Origin: an uncultured Clostridia bacterium
GTDB taxonomy: Bacteria > Bacillota > Clostridia > Christensenellales > Aristaeellaceae
Assembly (NCBI GenBank): GCA_934643825.1
Contig: CAKUCW010000013.1
Coordinates: 1 to 58,915 of the forward strand
Direction of reading: 5' to 3'
DNA length: 58,915 bases
The translations under genes and the position numbers were made by a program. Below, one piece after another: positions 7,305 to 15,150 of this stretch. The notes beneath the pieces are model-generated. The model saw only the letters and a program-made list of their open reading frames with translations. It made no database searches and had not been told where the DNA came from. Positions within the stretch are counted from its first letter, which is position 1; each line of letters opens with the position of its first letter.

Positions 7305-8681
7305 TTAAATTCTCGCCATGCTCTCCCATTTTCCCTGTTTAAATCGCCAGACATAGACAATCGCCCGAAACAGCCAGTCTACCAGCATCGCAAACCAGAC
7401 GCCCAATGCGCCGTATCCCATTTTTACGCCGACAATATAGCTCAGCACAATGCGGAAGCAGACCATCGAGCCGATAGAAAGCACCATCGTATATTTCACG
7501 TCATTGGCTGCACGCAGGGCGTTGGGCAGCGACAGAGCCAGCGGCCAGAGCAGCATGGCAAAGCCGTCATGAATAAAAATCAGCTGAGTCGCCAGCTCGC
7601 GGGAGGCATCCGACAGTGTGTACAGATTCAGAATCAGCGGAAGCGCGGCAAGCAGCGCGATATTCACCACAGCCATCATCACATACTCAATTTTGAGCAG
7701 CCTACGCGTATAATAGCGCACCTGATCGTTATCGTGCGCACCGACGCAGCGTCCCACAACCGTCAGAATCGCCAGGTTCATCGCCGCACCCGCCAGCACG
7801 CCCAAGCCATCCAGATTGTTCGCAACGGCATTTGCCGCAATCTGCACCGTGCCGAATGTGGAAATCATGCTGACCACAACAATGCGTCCCAGCTCGAAAA
7901 TGCCATTTTCGATACCGCTCGGAATACCGATATAGAGAATCTGCCCGACCAGCTTGGTGTCAACCCTCATCATCTCATCCATGCGGACGCAGAGCTGCCT
8001 CTGACGGTTCAGGCTCAGCGCAAACATGACAACCGCCGCCATCATGCGGGAAAGCAGCGTCGAAATCGCTGCGCCCGCAACGCCCCAGCCCATGCCAAAG
8101 ATCAGGATGGCGTTGCCAATCAGGTTCATCACGTTCATGCCAAGCGAAACGATCGTCGGCGTTCTGGAGTCATTCATGGCGCGGAAGAGCGCCGAACTGG
8201 AGTTAAACGATGCAAGGAACGGGAAGCTGATCGCCGATATCGTCAGATACGTCAGCGCGGCATCCATAACATCCGCATCAATCTGACCGAACAGCAGCGA
8301 AAGAAGCGGTTTTCTTGCCACAAGCGAAAGAACGGTAAACAGCAGTGCGCAGAACGCTGTCACAACCATCAGCTGGCTGGAGGCTTCGCACGCCTTTCCG
8401 CGCTCGCGGTGACCCAAATACTGAGACGCAATGACCGCGCCGCCGGTTGCAATCGCCGCAAAGATTGCGTTAATCAGCATGTTGATCATATCCACCAGCG
8501 AAACGCCCGAAATCGCCGCCTCACCGACCGCGGAAATCATCATCGTATCTGCCATGCCGACCGTACGCGCCAGCACCTGATCGATCACCAGCGGAATAAT
8601 CAGCCTTCTGAGATCATCCTTCGAAAAAAGCAAGGTTCTTCCGCTATCCAGTATTTTCCGTTCAAGCTGCTTTTCATTCAT
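7305..8681 (-). CDS. MATE-family efflux transporter
   Basis: Twelve-helix multidrug/toxin extrusion (MATE) antiporter of about 458 residues. Recognisable segments are IPLVIDQVLARTVGMADTMMISAVGEAAISGVSLV (first helix and loop) and the internal repeat with LEYVMM-type helices and GRCVGAHDNDQVRYY in the second half. ATG 8681 is chosen (GGGGAG 9 nt upstream); an adjacent TTG lies two codons earlier. Substrate unknown. A terminator separates it from the upstream motor operon, so it is a separate unit. Confidence 0.93.
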   Translation of the reverse strand: MNEKQLERKILDSGRTLLFSKDDLRRLIIPLVIDQVLARTVGMADTMMISAVGEAAISGVSLVDMINMLINAIFAAIATGGAVIASQYLGHRERGKACEASSQLMVVTAFCALLFTVLSLVARKPLLSLLFGQIDADVMDAALTYLTISAISFPFLASFNSSSALFRAMNDSRTPTIVSLGMNVMNLIGNAILIFGMGWGVAGAAISTLLSRMMAAVVMFALSLNRQRQLCVRMDEMMRVDTKLVGQILYIGIPSGIENGIFELGRIVVVSMISTFGTVQIAANAVANNLDGLGVLAGAAMNLAILTVVGRCVGAHDNDQVRYYTRRLLKIEYVMMAVVNIALLAALPLILNLYTLSDASRELATQLIFIHDGFAMLLWPLALSLPNALRAANDVKYTMVLSIGSMVCFRIVLSYIVGVKMGYGALGVWFAMLVDWLFRAIVYVWRFKQGKWESMARI

Positions 8682-8784
8682 CGCCAACTTCTCCCCGGGC
8701 TGAACCCGTCCTCACTTCCGCACAAATCTGCAAACCGTTGCAGTCCTGCCTCACAAATCATTCCATGCCATTTTTCTGGGCACG

Positions 8785-8817
8785 AAAAAACACGCCCACC
8801 CTATCGGAAGGCGTGTT
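8785..8817 (-). terminator. Terminator of the ZorAB-like operon
   Basis: Minus-strand stem AACACGCC / GGCGTGTT followed by TTTTTT, about 115 nt after the third gene of the operon. Confidence 0.8.
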
Positions 8818-8932
8818 CTCATTATAGGCTATCTTTTTGTTTTGGCGCAAGCTCAGAATTGACCATATTTCGCACGGTTTTTTATTGAATCCTCGCGAAT
8901 CGCATCGTCGCATTTTGCCACAATCCCGCATT

Positions 8933-9430
8933 TTACGACACACGGACATCGAATACGATTTTCTGTCCGAAAACATAGCAGGTCACGCGAAGCGTCCTTG
9001 CCGGATCGGGCTGATTGGTGCGATTCAGCACGGTCATCTGGATATCTCCCATGCTGCCCGCTGCAAGCACATGTCTGCTGTCATCCGGCAGAATCAGCAC
9101 ATCATCCTGCGCCGCATCCGTCAATTCCAGCGAAATCCACTCCGCCGGGAAAAAGCCCTTATTCTGCAATCGAACCGTATAGGTCAGAAACGCGCAGTCT
9201 TCTGCACGCAGATCATCGGCTTCTCCGCAGATTTTCCCGCCGAATGTACCGTTTTCCAGTTGGCTGATGATCAAATCAAACGAATCCGCGGCTGATGTTG
9301 CCGGGGTCACGACAACGCTCGTCTGCACAACCTTCGGGCTGAGCGTATTCAGCCCGTAAAGCACAACGCCCGCGCCCGCAATCGTCGCCAGCAGGACAAC
9401 AATCGCCAGTATTCTCATGAATTTTCTCAC
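8933..9430 (-). CDS. Membrane-anchored partner of ZorAB-like motor
   Basis: A 165-residue protein with one N-terminal membrane segment (about 6-27, MRILAIVVLLATIAGAGVVL) and an outer domain rich in beta strands (TYTVRLQN, VLAAGSMGDIQMTVLN, LRVTCYVFGQKIVFDVRV) that looks like an Ig-like fold. I do not recognise a named family. It starts with GTG 1 nt after the zorB-like stop, with AGGGGG 6 nt upstream, so it is the third gene of the motor operon. Its topology suggests it works with the motor in the envelope. It resembles none of the ZorC, ZorD or ZorE effectors. Confidence 0.78.
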   Translation of the reverse strand: MRKFMRILAIVVLLATIAGAGVVLYGLNTLSPKVVQTSVVVTPATSAADSFDLIISQLENGTFGGKICGEADDLRAEDCAFLTYTVRLQNKGFFPAEWISLELTDAAQDDVLILPDDSRHVLAAGSMGDIQMTVLNRTNQPDPARTLRVTCYVFGQKIVFDVRVS

Positions 9431-9431
9431 T

Positions 9432-10373
9432 TTATTCCCCCTGTCGGCTGCTGCCTTCCAGAATCGCGCTCATTTGGTCGATCATATCCGAATCCTTCAT
9501 GCGGAACTTGATCACCACGCGGCGGGACGCGTCCAGGTTCACCGTTCCGTCAGCGTTATAGACAGGATCGGCATCCGCACGTCCGTTCGCCGTCAGAATG
9601 GATTTGAACGTTTCCTTGTCCATGTCACTCAGCCCGCTCATCTCGTCGCTCAGGCAATACGTCGCCACAGCCAGCGCACGCTGCTGGGAAAGCGCAAGGT
9701 TGTTGAGGTATGCGCCCGTGGTATCAGTATGTCCCTCAATGATGATTTCACCCACATAGTCGCGGTATTCCTCGCTGAGCAGCGTGTGAATATAGATCGG
9801 TATGCAGGAATTGAGCGTCCATTTGCCCGCTTCCTTGATTTCGTTCTTGCCCGTATCAAACAGAACGGAGCTTTCAAACGTGATTGCGCCTGTTTTCTGA
9901 TCGACCGTGACGCGCTGACCGACATTGCTCAGGTTATCGCGCAGATCCTCAATGATTTGGCTGCGCAAGCCGACCAGCTTATCAATCTGGGCTTGCTGCG
10001 CCGCCAGCAGCGCCGCCTGTTCTTCAATCTTGCTCTGCTGCAAGGAAAGGCTCTCCTGTGCGCTGGTGAGCGCCGTCTTGTTTTCGTCCAGCTCTTCCTG
10101 CTGCTTTTGCAGGGCGAGCGTCGTCGCGGCGAGCAACGCTTCCTTGTCCTTCAGCTCCGCTTCCTGATCGATGAGCAGGCTCTGCTGGGTGGAAAGCTGC
10201 GCTTCCTTGGTTTGCAGCTCAATCGTCTTTTTCTGCTGCAAATCCACCAGTTGATACACCGCCGCAAACAGAATCAGCGCGAAAACGAAGAGCATGCCCG
10301 CCATCATGTCCGAATAGGAAGTCCAGTAGCTGCCGTCGCTCCTGCGCCTGCTCCGCTTATTCCCCGGTCGCAT
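9432..10373 (-). CDS. ZorB/MotB-like stator with OmpA domain
   Basis: Stator subunit of 313 residues. A short basic cytoplasmic N-terminus precedes one membrane helix (about 21-42) carrying Asp22 in SYSDMMAGMLFVF, the position of the ion-conducting Asp of MotB. A Gln/Glu-rich coiled coil (about 43-145) leads to an OmpA-like peptidoglycan-binding domain (about 155-300) with GHTDTTG at 214-220 and LSQQRALAV at 228-236. It starts 3 nt after the zorA-like stop with AAGGAG upstream. The coiled-coil spacer could let the OmpA domain reach across a thick wall. The family is clear; whether it is Zorya ZorB or another MotB relative is open. Confidence 0.9.
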   Translation of the reverse strand: MRPGNKRSRRRSDGSYWTSYSDMMAGMLFVFALILFAAVYQLVDLQQKKTIELQTKEAQLSTQQSLLIDQEAELKDKEALLAATTLALQKQQEELDENKTALTSAQESLSLQQSKIEEQAALLAAQQAQIDKLVGLRSQIIEDLRDNLSNVGQRVTVDQKTGAITFESSVLFDTGKNEIKEAGKWTLNSCIPIYIHTLLSEEYRDYVGEIIIEGHTDTTGAYLNNLALSQQRALAVATYCLSDEMSGLSDMDKETFKSILTANGRADADPVYNADGTVNLDASRRVVIKFRMKDSDMIDQMSAILEGSSRQGE

Positions 10374-10376
10374 GGC

Positions 10377-11951
10377 TTACTCCTTTCCGTTTTTCAGGCT
10401 GTCCGCCGTCTGTCCGAGCTTCTCCATCGACTTTTGCAGACGGACGAGCGCGGTCACGAACTGATCCACCTGCTCAGCGTAGCGGTCTCGGCTCTGGCTG
10501 AGCAGCTGCGGCATGCTCTGGGTCATCTCGCGCATGGAATCCAGCGTTTCGTTAAGCTGGTTGATGGAGGAAGAAATGCTCTCGTCAAACAGCGCCGTCG
10601 TCCGCGCAAGGTTTTCCTGCGTCTGGCGCGTAAACTGCTCATATGCGCCGGAGAGCGTCTGCGATCCGTCGTGCATTTCGGCGACAACGCGATCCATTTC
10701 CTTGGCGGTGATGCGGGTCTGCTCCTGCGCACTGGCGAGGAAGCGATCCGTCCACGCGGTATACTGCTGGGAATTCGCCGTCAGCGCCGCCTGATATTCC
10801 TGCAATTTGGACAGATACATCGCCTGCTGTCCGCTGGTCTTGCTCATCGCTTCCAGCAGCTCGATCGTCTTCTGATTCGTATGATCCACCTGCGCACGGG
10901 AAGCGTCCATATCCGCGACATATGCGCGGAAATGCTCCAGCACACCCTGAGAAAGCTGGTGCATGTTGACGACATCCTGCGTCATCTGCCCAATGGCTTC
11001 CGTCGCGGCGCGAAGTTCCTGCTGGGTCTTTTGCTGCTCTTCGCCGGTTGCGGCAAGCACCTGACGCAGATGGTCGAATTCATTGCCAAGCGCGACGTTC
11101 ATCCGCTGCACAAAAACCTGCGCAATGCGGTCTACGCCTTCCACCTGCGCCTGCGTCGCCGCGAGGATGAAGTTATCCATCGAGCGCTGCACGGGCAGCA
11201 TGGCACGCATGATGCTCTGTTCCATCTGCACCGCCATTTTCTGGCTCATGTCTTCAACCGCCTGACGGATATACGCCGTCTGTTCCTGCTGAAGCGCAAG
11301 CATCGCCGTGTCCTCGGAAACCGGCTTGGGCATCGCATACAGACCGAACACTTCGCAGAAGCGGTCAATCGCCTTCTGGCATTTGTTCACGGCGCGGTTA
11401 TTCAGCAGATTAAACAGCAGCGAGCCGCATACGCCGACGATGGAGGTCAAAAACGCGGTGCTCATGCCGCGAATGAGCTGATCCATGGCTTTCAGCACGA
11501 CCTCGGTATCCGCACCGTTCAGGCTCAAGCCGGAAAGACCCATGACCAGACCGAGGAACGTGCCCAGTATGCCCAGCGAGGTCATAACGCCCGGCGCAAG
11601 GTCGGCAAAGCCCGTGTTCCCCAGCGCATAAATCACGCTGTCTTCATTGACATATTGCGATACGTCGCAGGTTTCCCCATGCGCGTCGCGCATTTCGGCA
11701 TTCTGCAAAAAATCCGCCCACGTCCCGGAAAGTTCATCGCCAAGGAAATGGATATCGTTCCACGATTTCTTTTCCTTATTTTGCTTGCTTTCCGTCACGA
11801 TCGTGCGTGCCGCACGGCGCAGTTTGCCCGCAACGCGGCTGAGCGGCAGGGTGCAGCGCACCAGTGCCGTAAGCGCAATGATGATGATTGCCGCATAAAT
11901 CACCATATCCGCCGAGAAAAATGTTTTCAGAATCGAAAGTGCATTCATCAT
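10377..11951 (-). CDS. ZorA-like MotA/TolQ/ExbB channel with long tail
   Basis: Ion-channel stator subunit of 524 residues. Three membrane helices are visible: 16-35, 120-142 (APGVMTSLGILGTFLGLVMGL, the MotA/ExbB core motif) and 163-184 (STAFLTSIVGVCGSLLFNLL). A cytoplasmic tail of over 300 residues follows, almost wholly helical and Gln/Ala/Met-rich. Flagellar MotA has four helices and no such tail; this layout is that of ZorA. The start at 11951 follows GGAGG by 7 nt. It is the first gene of a three-gene operon with its own promoter, next to a divergent MarR gene. No ZorC, ZorD or ZorE gene is present. Confidence 0.9.
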   Translation of the reverse strand: MMNALSILKTFFSADMVIYAAIIIIALTALVRCTLPLSRVAGKLRRAARTIVTESKQNKEKKSWNDIHFLGDELSGTWADFLQNAEMRDAHGETCDVSQYVNEDSVIYALGNTGFADLAPGVMTSLGILGTFLGLVMGLSGLSLNGADTEVVLKAMDQLIRGMSTAFLTSIVGVCGSLLFNLLNNRAVNKCQKAIDRFCEVFGLYAMPKPVSEDTAMLALQQEQTAYIRQAVEDMSQKMAVQMEQSIMRAMLPVQRSMDNFILAATQAQVEGVDRIAQVFVQRMNVALGNEFDHLRQVLAATGEEQQKTQQELRAATEAIGQMTQDVVNMHQLSQGVLEHFRAYVADMDASRAQVDHTNQKTIELLEAMSKTSGQQAMYLSKLQEYQAALTANSQQYTAWTDRFLASAQEQTRITAKEMDRVVAEMHDGSQTLSGAYEQFTRQTQENLARTTALFDESISSSINQLNETLDSMREMTQSMPQLLSQSRDRYAEQVDQFVTALVRLQKSMEKLGQTADSLKNGKE

Positions 11952-11993
11952 GAATCGTCCTCCATATGAGCTGGCACGAATAATGCTGTATCC

Positions 11994-12022
11994 ATTGTAA
12001 CCGATTTCCCGCATTCTGTAAA
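11994..12022 (-). promoter_or_regulatory. Promoter of the ZorAB-like operon
   Basis: TTTACA (12022-12017), 17 nt, TACAAT (11999-11994), about 43 nt before the first gene. Confidence 0.65.
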
Positions 12023-12151
12023 GCAACGGGAAAACTTCTCATGCCCCATTCAAATCGTGTGGCATGACATGAGAAATATACGAAACGAAACAACTTTTTT
12101 ATAACCATTTGCCGAATTATAGAAATATTGTGATTTCATCAGAATTTTTCC

Positions 12152-12180
12152 TTGCCAAATCAGAATAAAACAGGTAAAAT
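12152..12180 (+). promoter_or_regulatory. Promoter of the MarR gene
   Basis: TTGCCA (12152-12157), 17 nt, TAAAAT (12175-12180), in the AT-rich divergent region. Confidence 0.6.
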
Positions 12181-12203
12181 AATGATCGTTTGCGATTTAT
12201 ATT

Positions 12204-12219
12204 AAAAGCGATTGCTTTT
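12204..12219. promoter_or_regulatory. Inverted repeat, possible MarR operator
   Basis: AAAAGC-GATT-GCTTTT, 24 nt downstream of the -10 box of the MarR promoter and 39 nt before its start codon. This position would suit autorepression. Confidence 0.4.
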
Positions 12220-12257
12220 TGAAACGAACGAATAACTTTAGATCAGGAGCCGCCCTT

Positions 12258-12716
12258 ATGAGTAAGAAACGTACGCTTGACCCCCAGATGATTGACTCTG
12301 TCGCACAAAATATGTTTCATGCCCTGCCGCTGATTAAAAAGCGTCTGCTCCATATGGACATGATTCAGAGGGAACACGGAACGCCCCTCTCCCACGTTCA
12401 GGTTCTCGCCATGCTTCAGGATGCGGGCACGATGTCCGTTTCCGAGATTTCCCGGCGTTTGGGCATCGCCAAGCCCAACATCACGCCGCTGGTTGATCGC
12501 CTGTATGAAGCGGGCTATGTCGATCGTCAGCACGATGAGAACGACCGCCGCGTGGTGAACATCGTTCTGCTTCCCGCCGGTTCTCAAAAGCTGATGGCGA
12601 TTCGCGCAACCATCGCCCGCCAGATTCAGACGCAGGCGGAAGACCTTTCCGTTTCCGAGTTCCGCGAGCTGCACGATTCTCTGGAAAGCGTCGTTCGCAT
12701 CCTCTCCTCTCTGTAA
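12258..12716 (+). CDS. MarR-family transcriptional regulator
   Basis: A 152-residue winged-helix regulator. The core is VLAMLQDAGTMSVSEISRRLGIAKPNITPLVDRLYEAGYVDRQHDENDRRVVNIVLLPAG (about 50-110), including the DxRR wing. The start at 12258 follows CAGGAG. It is divergent from the ZorAB-like operon and could regulate itself, that operon or the MATE gene; the sequence does not decide between these. An intrinsic terminator follows directly. Confidence 0.93.
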   Translation: MSKKRTLDPQMIDSVAQNMFHALPLIKKRLLHMDMIQREHGTPLSHVQVLAMLQDAGTMSVSEISRRLGIAKPNITPLVDRLYEAGYVDRQHDENDRRVVNIVLLPAGSQKLMAIRATIARQIQTQAEDLSVSEFRELHDSLESVVRILSSL

Positions 12717-12722
12717 TTCACC

Positions 12723-12745
12723 AGACCGCTTCGGCGGTCTTTTTA
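12723..12745 (+). terminator. Terminator of the MarR gene
   Basis: AGACCGC-TTCG-GCGGTCT followed by TTTTT, 6 nt after the stop codon. Confidence 0.9.
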
Positions 12746-12764
12746 TTTATGATACGTTTATGGC

Positions 12765-12850
12765 TCTGCCGCAAGCTCCGCCAAGAACCTGATGCTCTTG
12801 CTTTTCCCGTAATCGTTTCCGCTTTGCGGTAACGAAAGAAAAGTGCGGCT
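12765..12850 (-). repeat. Degenerate family-2 repeat copy
   Basis: On the minus strand this stretch reads AAGAGCATCAGGTTCTTGGC preceded by a GCAAAGCGGAAAC-like segment. It resembles the copies at 47.1 and 49.7 kb. Weak similarity, judged by eye. Confidence 0.35.
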
Positions 12851-12918
12851 CACCCTTTCATCATATAACGGATAAACATCAACGTTTCTTCCCGAAATTG
12901 GAAAAAAGATCAAAACGA

Positions 12919-13065
12919 GGGCTGTCTGATCCCTCTCAGTCCCTTCGGGACAGCTCTCCCAAAGGGAGAGCCAAGGAGTTTTCGCAATCTTTTTGATTCG
13001 CAATCTCCTTGCCTCCCCTTCTGGGGGAGGTGGCTCGAAGAGCAGGAGAGGGCATCCGACAGCCC
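12919..13065. repeat. Inverted-repeat element of 147 bp
   Basis: The ends are imperfect inverted repeats: GGGCTGTCTGATCCCTCTC at the left and the complement of GAGAGGGCATCCGACAGCCC at the right. Inside are two further hairpins (GTCCCTTCGGGAC and CTCTCCCAAAGGGAGAG). No reading frame is visible. Its form matches short non-autonomous elements common in intergenic DNA of gut Clostridia. It ends 15 bp before the stop codon of the anti-sigma gene. Confidence 0.7.
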
Positions 13066-13079
13066 TTCCTTATTCCGTT

Positions 13080-14342
13080 TTAGTTCAGATAGATTTCTTC
13101 ATCCGGATTTTCTGCTTCGTCCGCGCCGCGCAGCGGAATCAGGGACAGCATCTCATGGCTTTCCGGCACATCATAGCGCAAATGCACGATATACTTGCCC
13201 GTCTGCCTGTCTATGCCGAATCCGCCGTCAATCGGCTTCATTTCCTTGCCATCGGCAATCAGCTTGTATTCCGTGATGACCCGCGGCATCTCCGCCTGTT
13301 CGCCATTCATCACCTTCCGGTCATATTCTTCCCAAGCCTTCACCCATTCCGGTGCGTCGTAGCTCACCTGACCGTAAACATCCACGTCGGAGATGAACAG
13401 CGTCGCCTGCGCGGAATAATCATCCGTGGTGATGCTGCCCGCGTGAAGTTCCGCGTCCGTATTGACCTTGACGGTAAACGGCACCTCGGTAAAGCCGCGG
13501 TTTTCCGGCGTCTGGACAATCGCTCTTTCAAATCCGCGTTCCGACTGATAGCATATGCTTGTGTAATCATGTACGGTGAGCGTGAAATCAATCGTATCGC
13601 CCAGCTCGACCTCTTCCGGAATCTCTACCTCCTGGAAGCCGCGGATGGTGTTCTCGTCGATGCTCTCGTCGGCACTGTCGTAAATCATCAGGTCTGTTCC
13701 ATCCAGCATGCGTGCGCCGTCGCCGAGGCCGAACCAGCGATTCACCATGTACGCAGTCTCATGCTGATTAAACCAGTCCGCCTCTTCGCCTTCCAAATAC
13801 ATACAGTCCGCAGCTTTTTTGCCTTCCTCCACCCAGTACCAATCAAAATTGCCGGTCGGTTCGCCTTCTCCGAAGGTCCTGCTCTGCGGCTCGTTGCAGG
13901 TCAGCGTGTATGAATAATAGAGCTTGTGTCCGTCGCAATACGCCTGGTCGAGCGTCAGTGTAAACGTGTGACCATAGGCTTCTTGAAGCAGCTTATCATA
14001 AAGTGTATCGTCAACGATTTCCGCCTGCGGCGTCGGTGCGGAAACCTGTTTCGTCATTTCGTATGTGCTTGCATTGTCTTCAAGCCTGTTCAGCCGGTTT
14101 CCGTTGTTGTTCGGTTCCGTGCTGAAATGCCCGAAAAGCCCAAGCCCTGCGGCGAGTGCCATGCCGCCCATCGCCAGAATCAATACGATGGCAAACACGA
14201 GTGCCGCCGAAACCTTTCTCTTCATAATCGGCTTTTCTCCCTGAATGATGCGGTTGAACATCTGAGCTTGTTCCCGCTTCGAGATATGCAGGCCGGAGAG
14301 ATTTTCGTCAAGGCTTTGCTTGATGTCTTTATCCCAGTTCAC
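13080..14342 (-). CDS. Anti-sigma-like membrane protein with large ectodomain
   Basis: A 420-residue protein with a cytoplasmic N-terminus (about 1-50, DIKQSLDENLSGLHISKREQ), one membrane helix (about 56-78, AALVFAIVLILAMGGMALAAG) and a 340-residue outer domain of the DUF4179-like type. The GTG start at 14342 overlaps the upstream ECF sigma gene by 14 nt and has GGAGGAG upstream, so the two are translationally coupled. This pairing and topology are standard for membrane anti-sigma factors that hold an ECF sigma factor until an external signal arrives. The signal is unknown. Confidence 0.82.
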   Translation of the reverse strand: MNWDKDIKQSLDENLSGLHISKREQAQMFNRIIQGEKPIMKRKVSAALVFAIVLILAMGGMALAAGLGLFGHFSTEPNNNGNRLNRLEDNASTYEMTKQVSAPTPQAEIVDDTLYDKLLQEAYGHTFTLTLDQAYCDGHKLYYSYTLTCNEPQSRTFGEGEPTGNFDWYWVEEGKKAADCMYLEGEEADWFNQHETAYMVNRWFGLGDGARMLDGTDLMIYDSADESIDENTIRGFQEVEIPEEVELGDTIDFTLTVHDYTSICYQSERGFERAIVQTPENRGFTEVPFTVKVNTDAELHAGSITTDDYSAQATLFISDVDVYGQVSYDAPEWVKAWEEYDRKVMNGEQAEMPRVITEYKLIADGKEMKPIDGGFGIDRQTGKYIVHLRYDVPESHEMLSLIPLRGADEAENPDEEIYLN

Positions 14343-14859
14343 GCTCTTCTCCTCCTTCCATCTCGGCGCGAAGAAGTTCATACGCCTTTTTAAGTCTGCG
14401 ACTGACGGCGGGTCGGCTGATGCGCAGGGCGTCAGCCGTCTCCTCCATCGTCATCTGCTGATAGTGGTGCAGCAGAACCACCTGCTTATACTTGTCCGGC
14501 AGGGCAAGCACAGTCAGAAAAAGCTCGCGTGACACGCCTGCCACGGGACAAATGGATTCCGGCAATTCGTCAATCGAACGAACCCGATTCCTGTTTCGCA
14601 GCCACTGCGTGCGGCGATAATCCTTGCAGGTATTGACAGCGATGCGCATGATCCATGTCTTGGGCGAGGCGTCATGCCTCCCCTCAAACTGTTCCATGCT
14701 TTTCCATGCCTTCAAAAATGTATCCTGCGTGGCATCCTCTGCGAGCGTCCTGTCGGACAACAGGACGAAGCATGTGCGCAATACGTCGTCACTGTAACGG
14801 CTGATCCATTCTTTCAGCCGGGTTTCACGATGTTCACTTGGTACCGAAGCGAATTCCAT
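14329..14859 (-). CDS. ECF-type RNA polymerase sigma factor
   Basis: A 176-residue sigma-70 family factor with region 2 (about 18-85, LAEDATQDTFLKAWKSMEQF and the PKTWIMRIAVNTCKDYRR stretch) and region 4 (about 110-165, LPDKYKQVVLLHHYQQMTMEETADALRISRPAVSRRLKKAYELL). AAGGAGGG precedes the ATG. It is cotranscribed with, and overlaps, the anti-sigma gene. Its target promoters cannot be read from this window. Confidence 0.93.
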   Translation of the reverse strand: MEFASVPSEHRETRLKEWISRYSDDVLRTCFVLLSDRTLAEDATQDTFLKAWKSMEQFEGRHDASPKTWIMRIAVNTCKDYRRTQWLRNRNRVRSIDELPESICPVAGVSRELFLTVLALPDKYKQVVLLHHYQQMTMEETADALRISRPAVSRRLKKAYELLRAEMEGGEERELG

Positions 14860-14929
14860 CTTTTGTTCCCTCCTTTCACCCCATTAGACGAGCCATTCAG
14901 CTCAAAATGTAACGCTGCAAAAAGAAAAA

Positions 14930-14951
14930 GGGATTGTCCGGCGACAATCCC
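14930..14951 (-). terminator. Terminator downstream of the capD-like gene
   Basis: GGGATTGTC-CGGC-GACAATCCC. On the minus strand it is followed by TTTTTCTTTTT. Confidence 0.7.
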
Positions 14952-14974
14952 CTTTCTTCATCATACATAGATCC

Positions 14975-15150
14975 TTGCGTAAGCACACCCGTATGAGCAA
15001 AGCCATAACGTTTTACAAGCTTCGGCGGAAGCGCGTGCGGGCTCAGCCCGTTCTTTTCAAAAGCTTAGGTCATTGCACAGAATCGCCCGCGTGAGCAAAT
15101 CTATAACGTTTTACAAGCTTCGGCGGAAGTGCGTGCGGGCTCAGCCCGCT
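14975..15150 (-). repeat. Family-1 dispersed repeat, tandem pair
   Basis: Two units on the minus strand (15150-15051 and 15050 to about 14975). Each starts with the GCGGGCTGAGCCCGC palindrome and continues with CTTCCGCCGAAG, ACGTTATGG/ATAGAT and TTGCTCACGCGGGCGATT. The first palindrome contains the stop codon of the capD-like gene. Confidence 0.8.

Noticed and set aside
9432..11951. Flagellar MotA/MotB
   Set aside because: The channel protein has three helices and a very long tail, the MotB-like protein a long coiled coil, and no flagellar gene is nearby.
9417..11969. An 850-codon open frame on the plus strand across the motor operon
   Set aside because: It is antisense to the ZorA/ZorB-like genes, has no ribosome site and encodes an Arg/His/Leu-rich sequence typical of mirror frames in GC-rich DNA.
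8933..12026. A complete Zorya defence system
   Set aside because: ZorC, ZorD and ZorE are absent on both sides; the neighbours are a MATE exporter and a MarR regulator.
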